A DNA stretch of 64,000 bases from JAZDRH01 sp047470865. Its GTDB lineage: Bacteria; Pseudomonadota; Gammaproteobacteria; Pseudomonadales; Pseudomonadaceae. A model generated the notes under the pieces. That model ran no database searches, was not told the origin of the DNA, and worked only from the letters and a program-made list of their open reading frames with translations. The DNA lies in assembly GCF_047470865.1 (NCBI RefSeq), contig NZ_JAZDRH010000006.1, forward strand, positions 62,001 to 126,000, given 5' to 3'. The position numbers and the translations under genes were made by a program. Below are positions 38,877 to 46,568 of this stretch, in pieces (position 1 is the first letter of the stretch; each line of letters starts with the position of its first letter).

Positions 38877-39925
38877 AATTTATTGTATGAAATGATAAAA
38901 GTAAATTTTGAATAAGGAATATTGTTTAACCTAGTATTTGTTTCTTCAACCTCTACTGAAAGGTCAATATTATGTAGCTCACAGATCAGTTTCGCAAAAT
39001 AGAGCCCATAGCCGCCCCCACTTGTATCAACGAGTTCAGCATTATTCCCCCTAAATCGCTTGTCGAATATTCTTACTTTTTCTTTGTTTTTTAGGCTAGG
39101 CCCCATCGACTCGACTTTTATATCGAAAGAATTACTGTACTCGTCAAAAAACACATCAATAGTTTGGTTGGTAGGAGAATATTTAATAGCGTTCTCTAAT
39201 ATTACATGAGGTACGAAATCGAATATTGGAAACATATCTATATTTGTATGAAGTCGCCCTCTAAAGGGGGAAATTCTAACCCCAGCGTCTCTTGCATATA
39301 TCTCCAAGCAATGCGAAGCTTTTTGAAATTTCTGAAACACTGATGCTTGGAACGGTGTAGATGCAGTAATGATTTTTGGGTTGCTTTCAAAATCGTATAT
39401 ATTAAGACGGTTTGTAATTGAAGAGCTTGATGCAAATACTGTTTTCATTAGCTTTTCATAATCTAAACTAGATGTGTCTTTAGCGGTCAGATACTCTTCA
39501 GAGCTCCGCTTAATGATCAAATTATATTTTCTGACCTCATGCAGACAGAAGTCTACAAGATCCTTATCAAATTCTGCTTGAACTTCACTTTCGAAAAGTT
39601 CGCGCTCGATTGACTTCGAATTTGCTACGCTTTCCAAAATAACATTCGGAGGTATTGCTGGAAGAAAGGCGTTAGAGTTTTTTATTTTGTTTTTAGTATA
39701 GTGCCCAGATATTCTCACCCCAGAATATATGTTTTCACCAGAATTATATGAAGAAAGTCCAGCAGGGCATTCATGAAATCCCTTTAAAGTTTTTATCCTT
39801 TCATAGTGTTTTTTACACGTTTTCTTCTTTTGTTTAGAACATACATCGGGAACGCTTGAAAAGCAGCCGCCCTCCAACTGTTCTGATTCCTCATTCCACA
39901 CTGGTATTGCTGATATTTTGCTCAT
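38843..39925 (-). CDS. histidine-kinase-like GHKL ATPase, cassette B gene 2
   Basis: A 360-residue soluble protein with no transmembrane segment. The N-terminus has a cysteine cluster (Cys21, 29, 37, 53) that may bind metal. A dimerisation helix with possible phospho-acceptor His129 (FCLHEVRKYN) precedes a GHKL ATPase: N box HVILENAIKYSP (Asn245), a degenerate G1 (VESMGPSL) and G2 TSGGGYGLYFAKLI (303-313). It overlaps the receiver gene by 4 nt, so the pair forms a phosphorelay by inference. The last ten residues (HNKALQRTIR) are encoded by attC itself, so they are likely accidental. Confidence 0.8.
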   Translation of the reverse strand: MSKISAIPVWNEESEQLEGGCFSSVPDVCSKQKKKTCKKHYERIKTLKGFHECPAGLSSYNSGENIYSGVRISGHYTKNKIKNSNAFLPAIPPNVILESVANSKSIERELFESEVQAEFDKDLVDFCLHEVRKYNLIIKRSSEEYLTAKDTSSLDYEKLMKTVFASSSSITNRLNIYDFESNPKIITASTPFQASVFQKFQKASHCLEIYARDAGVRISPFRGRLHTNIDMFPIFDFVPHVILENAIKYSPTNQTIDVFFDEYSNSFDIKVESMGPSLKNKEKVRIFDKRFRGNNAELVDTSGGGYGLYFAKLICELHNIDLSVEVEETNTRLNNIPYSKFTFIISYNKLHNKALQRTIR

Positions 39926-40581
39926 GCTCCGAACACCATTTTAAACAAAATACTAGCAATGAAGCTGGAAATGACAGCTCTAATATCACCCTCCAAGCCT
40001 TTAACAGTAGATTCTTTCGCAAACTTATCTTTATCGCCTTTTAATACCGCCTCAATAAATTCTTGCTCTAGCTGAAAAACAACTTTAATTGGAACTTCTT
40101 TTTCAAGAAGAAAATTTCTCATCCGCTTCCATTGCTCAATGGGAGAAACCACTTTATTAATTGTTTGATCAAGCAAAGATACCCATGCATCTGAATCTAC
40201 ATCTTTAGTTAATGTGAAGTCTGCTAAGGAGAAAAACTTATTGTATGTTGCGTCGAATTGTTGGCCTGTATAGGCAACCACAACTTTTTCGGGGTAATGA
40301 CTCTTGATTTCTTCAATAATATGTCCCCCTTCATATTTCGATCCAAACTTCTTGCCGACGCCTTTGATATCACAAATAACCACGGGGTAATCACTAACGG
40401 CTTTAATATCCTCAATATCGTTCAAAACTCGAATATTAAAATTGTGATTTCTAATAATTTGTTCATATTCAAGCCCCTGATCATCAATACACAAAATTGA
40501 AACCGAAGACCTTTCCACTTTTCTTGATTGAACGACTGTTTTTAGCTCAGTCAACTGTCTTGTTTTTCCAATTATAAACAT
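39922..40581 (-). CDS. response-regulator receiver protein with hydrophobic C-terminal helix, cassette B gene 1
   Basis: A 219-residue protein with a full receiver signature: acidic pocket Asp33-Asp34 (LCIDDQG), phospho-acceptor Asp71 (VVICDIKG), Thr105 (VVAYTGQ) and Lys126 (TLTKD). There is no DNA-binding domain. Instead a helical C-terminal region ends in VISSFIASILFKMVFGA (about 203-219), hydrophobic enough for membrane insertion or a coiled assembly. Such receiver-effector proteins next to a kinase resemble phosphorelay-type phage defence, but no homologue was identified by eye. It is the first gene of the cassette after attC-A. Confidence 0.78.
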   Translation of the reverse strand: MFIIGKTRQLTELKTVVQSRKVERSSVSILCIDDQGLEYEQIIRNHNFNIRVLNDIEDIKAVSDYPVVICDIKGVGKKFGSKYEGGHIIEEIKSHYPEKVVVAYTGQQFDATYNKFFSLADFTLTKDVDSDAWVSLLDQTINKVVSPIEQWKRMRNFLLEKEVPIKVVFQLEQEFIEAVLKGDKDKFAKESTVKGLEGDIRAVISSFIASILFKMVFGA

Positions 40582-40610
40582 ACGTTTCCTTTAGAACTGT
40601 GGGGACTCTT

Positions 40611-40682
40611 GCATAACGCCGCGCTCACCGGAAAATTTGGAGCGCAGCGGAAAATTTGTCCGAGTGCAGCGCATTGTTATGC
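40611..40682 (-). repeat. attC recombination site of cassette A (72 bp)
   Basis: Bounded by gcataac (40611-40617) and gttatgc (40676-40682), which are inversely repeated core sites. The interior has the long imperfect inverted repeat typical of attC (gcgctc against gagtgcagcgc, and two aaaattt blocks in the loop). It begins 4 nt after the cassette A stop. Confidence 0.88.
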
Positions 40683-40685
40683 AAT

Positions 40686-41351
40686 TTACTGCGCTTGAGG
40701 AAATAGCATTGGGGTGGGCTGCGATTCAAGAGTACCATTAAGTAGTTTTTCAAAGATAAGCAACCATTTCTCCGCCTCAGAATATTCCATTTGGACAAAT
40801 ATTTGTGGTTTGGAAACATCATCGAGGTCTATGTATAGACCAGATTCAGCATGTGCTTTGGCTTTGGCTTTGAGATTTTTGTTTAACATGTCGTTCTGGG
40901 TCATAGCATCTGTCCTGCCAACACTGTCCCACGTACTGTATCCTGGTGCGTAGGACTTATAGTTCCGTATTTTTTCGCTATTAAATACAAATGGCTCTTT
41001 AAATTTGAATTTTTGATCTGCACTTATAACTGATACTTCCTTGTTTTTCGCATCTACTGCGATTGCACCGTATTCACCCGTATTGTAATAATCTGCATTT
41101 TTCAACTTCCCTGTAACAGCGCCACTCATATACTGATACGCAGCATTAATATTATTTATTCGCTTAGATGAAACCATGTAATTGAAAACCAAGGGGGAGC
41201 CCACAAGCCCAACCCAGAAAACCACCCAGTTTTCCAGCCAGATGCCAAGAGCAGCACCAGCAATAAATCCTACAAATATCCAAATAGGCATCATTGCTGC
41301 AAAATTCACAAAATGGATTTGACGGGCTACTTTTCCTTCAATCTTTTTCAT
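40686..41351 (-). CDS. membrane protein of unknown function, cassette A (attI-proximal)
   Basis: A 221-residue protein with two N-terminal transmembrane helices (about 14-38 and 42-60) and a cytoplasmic soluble domain. The soluble part is reminiscent of DUF4755-type domains (SGLYIDLDDVSKPQIFVQM), a family often seen in integron cassettes; this is a tentative recognition. An AAGGAG site lies 6 nt before the ATG. Being first in the array it should be the best expressed cassette. Function unknown. Confidence 0.7.
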   Translation of the reverse strand: MKKIEGKVARQIHFVNFAAMMPIWIFVGFIAGAALGIWLENWVVFWVGLVGSPLVFNYMVSSKRINNINAAYQYMSGAVTGKLKNADYYNTGEYGAIAVDAKNKEVSVISADQKFKFKEPFVFNSEKIRNYKSYAPGYSTWDSVGRTDAMTQNDMLNKNLKAKAKAHAESGLYIDLDDVSKPQIFVQMEYSEAEKWLLIFEKLLNGTLESQPTPMLFPQAQ

Positions 41352-41693
41352 GGTTTCTCCTTAGTACTATTATTTGGCATAACATTTTATTAGTAAGCAT
41401 GCTCGTTTTGTCACCCGCTGATGCTTACCGTTAATTAATATAATCACTTGTATTAAATAGACTTTCTTTAAAAATATAAGACACTCTGTTATTACAAATC
41501 GTGCATGCCGTCTATCCTGCTTGCACGATGCACATTATCTCACCCAAAGAACTCATAACACTTTAATTTATTTAGCATTAAATTAAAACTCTACCGGTAA
41601 ACAAGCATCTCTAGGCGTAAAAAACAGGCACTTTTTTAAATCCCAGCTAGAATAGGCTGTATAGGCAGACAGTTGCAAGACAAGGAGCGTTTT
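41352..41693 (-). promoter_or_regulatory. attI2 site and integron promoter region
   Basis: This 342-nt gap separates the divergent first cassette and intI2. The cassette-side junction is the gcataac core at 41378-41383 (GTTATGC on the minus strand). The adjoining sequence, with gtaagcatgctcgtttt and gatgcttaccgttaatt blocks, matches attI2 of Tn7 as I recall it. The Pc promoters driving the cassettes and the intI2 promoter should lie here; I did not assign individual boxes. Confidence 0.75.
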
Positions 41694-42671
41694 ATGTCTA
41701 ACAGTCCATTTTTAAATTCTATACGCACGGATATGCGGCAAAAAGGTTATGCGCTGAAAACTGAAAAAACTTACCTGCACTGGATTAAGCGTTTTATTCT
41801 GTTTCACAAAAAACGTCATCCTCAGACCATGGGCAGTGAAGAGGTCAGGCTGTTTTTATCCAGCTTAGCAAACAGCAGACATGTAGCCATAAACACGCAG
41901 AAAATCGCTTTAAATGCCCTAGCTTTTTTGTACAACAGGTTTTTACAACAGCCGTTGGGCGATATTGATTATATACCTGCAAGCAAACCTAGACGGCTAC
42001 CCTCTGTTATCTCTGCAAATGAAGTGCAACGCATTTTGCAGGTTATGGATACTCGCAACCAAGTAATTTTTGCGCTGCTGTATGGTGCAGGTTTGCGCAT
42101 TAATGAATGCTTGCGTTTGCGGGTTAAAGATTTTGATTTTGATAATGGCTGCATCACTGTGCATGACGGTAAGGGTGGGAAAAGCAGAAACAGCCTACTG
42201 CCCACGCGCCTAATCCCAGCAATAAAACAACTCATTGAGCAAGCGCGGCTTATTCAGCAAGACGACAACTTACAAGGCGTAGGGCCATCGCTGCCTTTTG
42301 CTTTAGATCGCAAATACCCTTCTGCTTATCGACAAGCGGCGTGGATGTTTGTCTTTCCCTCCAGCACGCTCTGCAACCACCCGTATAACGGCAAATTATG
42401 CCGCCATCATCTGCATGACTCCGTTGCGCGAAAGGCATTGAAGGCAGCCGTACAAAAAGCAGGCATCGTTAGCAAGCGTGTCACTTGTCATACATTTCGT
42501 CACTCGTTTGCTACGCATCTATTACAAGCGGGGCGTGATATTCGCACTGTGCAAGAACTCTTAGGGCATACCGATGTTAAGACCACGCAAATCTATACGC
42601 ATGTGTTGGGTCAGCATTTTGCCGGCACCACCAGTCCTGCGGATGGACTGATGCTACTTATCAATCAGTAA
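41694..42671 (+). CDS. intI2: class 2 integron integrase IntI2, full length
   Basis: A tyrosine recombinase of 325 aa. Catalytic residues are seen as Arg in YGAGLRINECLRL, His-x-x-Arg in CHTFRHSFATHLL, His in LGHTD and Tyr in TTQIYTHV. The integron-specific insert (RKYPSAYRQAAWMFVFPS) is present. From the ATG at 41694 (good aaggagcg site), codon 179 is CAA (42228-42230, Gln). In the IntI2 of Tn7 and most clinical isolates this codon is known to be a TAA stop. The rest looks nearly identical to IntI2 as I recall it, so this copy is probably active. It reads towards the left end. Confidence 0.95.
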   Translation: MSNSPFLNSIRTDMRQKGYALKTEKTYLHWIKRFILFHKKRHPQTMGSEEVRLFLSSLANSRHVAINTQKIALNALAFLYNRFLQQPLGDIDYIPASKPRRLPSVISANEVQRILQVMDTRNQVIFALLYGAGLRINECLRLRVKDFDFDNGCITVHDGKGGKSRNSLLPTRLIPAIKQLIEQARLIQQDDNLQGVGPSLPFALDRKYPSAYRQAAWMFVFPSSTLCNHPYNGKLCRHHLHDSVARKALKAAVQKAGIVSKRVTCHTFRHSFATHLLQAGRDIRTVQELLGHTDVKTTQIYTHVLGQHFAGTTSPADGLMLLINQ

Positions 42672-42756
42672 AAGTAGATAAATATCTTTATGTAGCCCTG
42701 AGTAGCCCCTGATACTTTTTATGGTGAAAAAGATAAAAATCATAGAGGGGATAAAT

Positions 42757-42861
42757 ATGAGCCAGTTCTACCATTGTTCAGATAAGTTTAAGCAAGATAC
42801 TGTTAATCACAGTGACCATTCATGGTCATTACACTTCCTCCAGCTGCCAGACAATGCCTAA
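42757..42861 (+). CDS. possible 34-residue ORF behind intI2
   Basis: An ATG at 42757 is preceded by a strong ribosome-binding site (agaggggataaat) and opens a 34-codon frame beginning MSQFYHCSDKF. It overlaps the end of the brxA fragment on the other strand. No family is recognised. It could be a remnant of a longer gene or chance. Confidence 0.3.
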   Translation: MSQFYHCSDKFKQDTVNHSDHSWSLHFLQLPDNA

Positions 42862-43097
42862 CATAAAAACGCAAAAGCCCAAAAGTCAGAGCTTAGGTGT
42901 TCTAGGCGTTTTCTAAGCGCTGAAGAAATACGTCTTACCGTAGATTGCGTGCGTTTCTGAAGCACATTTTCCTCATACATGGCTTTATCCCAGGCAGCTT
43001 CATCAAGCTCTTGGAGTAACAAGCCAGTAATAATGCGACACTTTCGGGTTTGTAGCGAGCCGCTGGTGAGATCGGAGTTATAGCGGAAAGGGGTCAT
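42858..43097 (-). pseudogene. brxA: 5' fragment of brxA (BREX, DUF1819)
   Basis: A 79-codon frame whose first about 68 residues fit the N-terminus of BrxA: YNSDLTSGSL, then ITGLLLQ, then AMYEENVLQKRTQSTVRRIS and LRKRLEHL. BrxA is about 200 aa, so only a third remains; after RLEHL the frame soon stops. The gene would have read from the left end into the element, so the rest of a BREX operon has apparently been replaced by the integron. The family call is by eye. Confidence 0.55.
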
Positions 43098-43424
43098 TTG
43101 TAATTATTTGTGGGTGGAGGAGGCTGCTTTCCAAACATTAGCACATCGTAATGCTTGTTACTGTATATTAATTTATGCTCTTAGCGCATGTTAATGGGCT
43201 ATTACAATGCATAATGTCTACATCAAGATAACTGTGGCTTAACACCTGTACAAGCGAAAAAAATCAATCACCTGTCCGGAAATACGGGATCACTGTAAAG
43301 TGTTGGTGAGGCAGTCTAGGAGGGGGATTTAATTTGGGATACTGATGAAAGGATTATGATCAGTTGGATATAGGATCGTACTAAGCTGAGCGGCAGGTTA
43401 GCTAGATTAGTTAACCAGATAAGT
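43098..43424. other. noncoding stretch inside the left end of element 1
   Basis: No convincing gene is present. The part after about 43375 (aggatcgtactaagctgagcgg) already matches the inner Tn7L region as I recall it. The brxA fragment promoter, if any, would lie here. Confidence 0.4.
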
Positions 43425-43578
43425 GAAATCTAGTTCCAAACTATTTTGTCATTTTTAATTTTCGCATTAGCTTGCGACGCTACACCCAGTTCCCATCTAT
43501 TTTGTCACTCTCCCCTAAATAATCCTTAAAAACCCCATTTTCACCCCTCCCAGTTCCCAACTATTTTGTCCGCCCACA
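43425..43578 (-). repeat. left end of element 1 (Tn7L) with three TnsB sites
   Basis: Read on the minus strand the end starts TGTGGGCGGACAAAATAG, the Tn7L terminus. Three spaced TnsB sites occur at 43550-43570, 43485-43506 and 43430-43450 (core cccaactattttgtc and variants). Three separated sites over about 150 bp is the known architecture of Tn7L. The terminal base at 43578 is followed by the ttttc duplication. Confidence 0.93.
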
Positions 43579-43579
43579 T

Positions 43580-43584
43580 TTTCT
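43580..43584. repeat. 5-bp target duplication of element 2 (left copy; right copy 60541-60545)
   Basis: The pentamer tttct precedes the TGTGGC terminus of element 2 at 43585 and follows its other terminus at 60540. It overlaps the element 1 duplication by four bases, so the two insertions used positions one base apart. Confidence 0.88.
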
Positions 43585-43655
43585 TGTGGCATGACAATAA
43601 AGTTAGTAACTGAACAATAAAGTTGGTAACTTGACAATATAATTGGTAACTTGCT
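43585..43655 (+). repeat. right end of element 2 with three TnsB-type repeats
   Basis: After TGTGGCAT come three tandem copies of about 20 bp: GACAATAAAGTTAGTAAC (43593-43610), AACAATAAAGTTGGTAAC (43613-43630) and GACAATATAATTGGTAAC (43633-43650). They share the acaataaag core with Tn7 but differ in the second half (ggtaac instead of cttaaac), implying that TnsB2 recognises different ends. Confidence 0.88.
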
Positions 43656-43690
43656 CTATACATTTAATGCTCAAAATTGAGGTGTGGAGC

Positions 43691-44509
43691 ATGACAAGCA
43701 GCACACTTGACTCACGTTCTTTGAAATGGATAAAACAAGGGCGTGGAGCTGGCTCCGGTAAAGACTATCAACCTTGGCTAACGGTCAGAGATTTACCCTC
43801 TTCTGGCCGCTCCCATCGCATCTGGGGATTTCAAACGCAGCGTACCCACCACCTGCTTTCAGATTTAGAGTTAGCAGCTTTCTTTTTGTTTGACTGGAAC
43901 CCATTCGCTACCGATATACGTGAGCAATATCCTCTCAGGTTAGAAGACACCCTTGAGCTTGCAGAACAAGCAGGTATTCGCCACCCCGCGCTTAAAGGGC
44001 AAGTGCAGATTATGTCTAGTGACTTTCTCATTGATACGAATATGTTGCGCCAACCAAGAATAGCTATACAAGTTAAAACATCAGCTGAACTATACAACCC
44101 CAGAACGATAGAGAAGCTAGAGCTTGAGCGACGGTATTGGGCTAAGAAAAATATCCCATGGTATTTACTAACAGAGCAACAAATACCCAAGATAGTCATA
44201 CAAAATATTGCTTGGCTTTATCCCGCGCAGGTTGCCCTCGATGAACTTGAAAGCACATTAGCTATGGCGGCATTCTATTTAAATTTTTTCCTGCAGAATC
44301 CAACCCTACAGATTTCACAAGCAGCAATGATCCTTGACCAAGCATACTCACTGGCACCCGGCGAATCACTACAAAAAATTCGCTCGCTATTAGCTTTACG
44401 AGTTTTCTTATTTGATATTACCAAGCACTGGTCATCTTTATGCGTTAGTGAGCTGCAAGCCTCATCCGACATACATTCATTGAGGGAGCGCTATGCTGCG
44501 AATCAATGA
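43691..44509 (+). CDS. tnsA: TnsA of element 2
   Basis: A 272-residue TnsA. Counting from the ATG at 43691 the endonuclease residues are Glu60 (SDLE), Asp111 (MSSD) and Lys129 (IQVK), matching Glu63, Asp114 and Lys132 of Tn7. Conserved blocks include WIKQGRGAGSGKDYQPWLTV and LPSSGRSHRI. The start is chosen for its spacing behind gaggtgtgg and its Tn7-like length; an upstream TTG within the right end is open but unlikely. It overlaps tnsB2 by 17 nt. Confidence 0.93.
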   Translation: MTSSTLDSRSLKWIKQGRGAGSGKDYQPWLTVRDLPSSGRSHRIWGFQTQRTHHLLSDLELAAFFLFDWNPFATDIREQYPLRLEDTLELAEQAGIRHPALKGQVQIMSSDFLIDTNMLRQPRIAIQVKTSAELYNPRTIEKLELERRYWAKKNIPWYLLTEQQIPKIVIQNIAWLYPAQVALDELESTLAMAAFYLNFFLQNPTLQISQAAMILDQAYSLAPGESLQKIRSLLALRVFLFDITKHWSSLCVSELQASSDIHSLRERYAANQ

Positions 44510-46568
44510 TGTTGTCATGTATGCAGATATTCGCTATCGAATTCTTGTCGTCTCCGATACTCAATATACTTGGATAGATATTGACTCTGATAAAGCTTTT
44601 CCAGAGCAAATACCTTTATCAGAAGTTGACACAGAAATATTATCTGAAACCTTAAGAAGAGTTGAGGACCCTTTTTTGTATCTTGCGGCACAATTACCAG
44701 AACAGGGTTCAGCTGCGCAGAAAGTCCGTGATAAGCGCCTTGCTGCCATTGAGACACTAATAAATCATCCTAATATTTATTATAGATCGGGTAGAGGCGC
44801 CTTAATACAGCAAGCTGTTGAAGCATCCGGCTCCGCTAAAAAGACTTTGTACTCATACCTGCGCCAGTACTGGCAACGTGGCTGTACACCAAACGCTCTT
44901 TTACCTGACTACAATAATTCAGGTGCTCGTGGCACAAAGCGTGCAGCGTCAGATAAAAAACTAGGCCGTCCAAGAAGTATAGCCCCTGGAACGGGAGCAA
45001 TTATTGATAGCAGCATTGAGCGCATGTTCCGTATTGTGCTGGATCGTTATTATTTAACAGAGAAAAGCCATTCTCTGCCTTATGCACATCGCCGCTTTGA
45101 AGATATGTTTGAAGTCGCAAACCCTGATGAGCTCAAAGAGAACTTCCCAACAATCAGACAATTACGCCATTTTTATGAGCGCGAATATATCCGGCCAGAT
45201 CGTATTCGCCTGAGAGCAAATAAGATCAATTACCATAAGGATATCAAGCCACTGCAGGGTACAGCGACAGCTGGTGTTCATGGCCCAGGTGCACGATACG
45301 AAATTGATGCCACCATTGCAGATATTTATCTTCTATCGGCTGATCGAAAAAGCATTATCGGTCGCCCAACGTTATACGCTGTTGTTGATGTCTACAGTAG
45401 GCTAATTGCTGGTTTCTATGTCGGCCTTGAGAACCCTTCGTACGTTACAGCCATGTTAGCTCTAGTTAATGCGATGACTGACAAAGTACAGTTGTGTCAA
45501 TCATACGGTTATAATATTGAGCCAGAAGATTGGCCTTCGATAGGTATCCCTGATGCCATTTTAGCAGACAGGGGAGAGCTACTCGGGTATCAAATTGAAT
45601 CTCTTGAGCAAGCATTTGGCGTGAGAATTGAAAACACGCCTCCTTATCGAGGCGATGCTAAAGGTATTGTTGAGCGCAGTTTTAAAACCCTACAAGCTGA
45701 TTTTAAACCTTTTGCACCGGGTGTGGTGACTGGAGATATCGTAAGGAAACGTGGCGGAAAAGATTACCGCTTAGATGCAACTCTTACGCTACATGAGTTC
45801 ACTAAAATCATTATTGGCTCCATTCTTCAGCGCAACCAACACTCTGTTTTAGTTAAATATGATCGTGACCCAGAGATGCCCGACACGCTGGCACCTATTC
45901 CGATTAATATTTGGCGCTGGGGTATTCAGAATCGCAGTGGCCGTCTACGAAACACCTCTGCAGCTGCACTGAAAATCGCCTTGCTTCCTCGCCAGAAAGT
46001 GACCCTATCAGATTATGGTATCCAATGTTTTGGTGCTTATTATACCTGCAGGGAGTTAGTCGAGACGGGCTGGCTCCATAGAACACGGCAGCAGCGTCCA
46101 AGCTCTTTTATAGCAGCTTACGACCCAGCAGTGGCTGATGTGATTTATGTTTTCCCTGATAAGGGCCAGCCAGATTATTGGGAATGTTTGTTAACAGATC
46201 GCTCCAGAGAGTTCAGAGGCAAGTCCATGTGGGAGATGTGGGCAAGCAAACAACAGCAGAAAAAAGCAATAGCTACTGCCAAACTGTCTGAACAAGAAAA
46301 TAAGAGAGCGCTAGAAAATATAATTGATAAAACAATCAGGGCCGCAGAAAAGCTGCGTCCTGCCTATTTTGGTGACTCGAAAACTGAAACGTTGGCTGGG
46401 ATTAAGAAAAGCAGATTGGAGGCTCGCAATGCTGAACGGCAGCAACGCCGACCCGACTCTAAAACTACTGATTCAAAACCAAAAGCCGACGTCAGATACT
46501 TACATAATCCGCCTGAAGACGCTGCTTATCCTAATTTTCTTGATGAGTTATTTGGAGATGATGAATGA
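44493..46568 (+). CDS. tnsB: TnsB of element 2
   Basis: A 691-residue DDE transposase. The triad is in [27 protein letters not shown] and GIVERSFKTLQADF. The N-terminal HTH KKTLYSYLRQYWQRG and the C-terminal basic tail parallel element 1 TnsB, but the sequence is well diverged (many substitutions per block), fitting the different end repeats. The stop overlaps the tnsC2 start (ATGA). Confidence 0.94.
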   Translation: MLRINDVVMYADIRYRILVVSDTQYTWIDIDSDKAFPEQIPLSEVDTEILSETLRRVEDPFLYLAAQLPEQGSAAQKVRDKRLAAIETLINHPNIYYRSGRGALIQQAVEASGSAKKTLYSYLRQYWQRGCTPNALLPDYNNSGARGTKRAASDKKLGRPRSIAPGTGAIIDSSIERMFRIVLDRYYLTEKSHSLPYAHRRFEDMFEVANPDELKENFPTIRQLRHFYEREYIRPDRIRLRANKINYHKDIKPLQGTATAGVHGPGARYEIDATIADIYLLSADRKSIIGRPTLYAVVDVYSRLIAGFYVGLENPSYVTAMLALVNAMTDKVQLCQSYGYNIEPEDWPSIGIPDAILADRGELLGYQIESLEQAFGVRIENTPPYRGDAKGIVERSFKTLQADFKPFAPGVVTGDIVRKRGGKDYRLDATLTLHEFTKIIIGSILQRNQHSVLVKYDRDPEMPDTLAPIPINIWRWGIQNRSGRLRNTSAAALKIALLPRQKVTLSDYGIQCFGAYYTCRELVETGWLHRTRQQRPSSFIAAYDPAVADVIYVFPDKGQPDYWECLLTDRSREFRGKSMWEMWASKQQQKKAIATAKLSEQENKRALENIIDKTIRAAEKLRPAYFGDSKTETLAGIKKSRLEARNAERQQRRPDSKTTDSKPKADVRYLHNPPEDAAYPNFLDELFGDDE

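Larger units (their letters stand above)
29045..43578 (+). mobile_element. Tn7 (element 1): TnsABCDE plus class 2 integron
   Basis: A complete 14,534-bp Tn7-type transposon inserted with its right (tnsA) end towards glmS. Both ends closely resemble Tn7R and Tn7L as I recall them, the five Tns proteins have Tn7 lengths, and the integrase is IntI2. Cargo between tnsE and the left end is a class 2 integron with four novel cassettes and a brxA fragment. The usual Tn7 resistance genes are absent. Boundaries rest on the terminal TGT...ACA and the ttttc duplication. Confidence 0.95.

Noticed and set aside
43585..43655. Short direct repeats that might be a CRISPR array
   Set aside because: The repeats are adjacent without spacers and match TnsB-binding-site structure at a transposon end; no cas genes are present.
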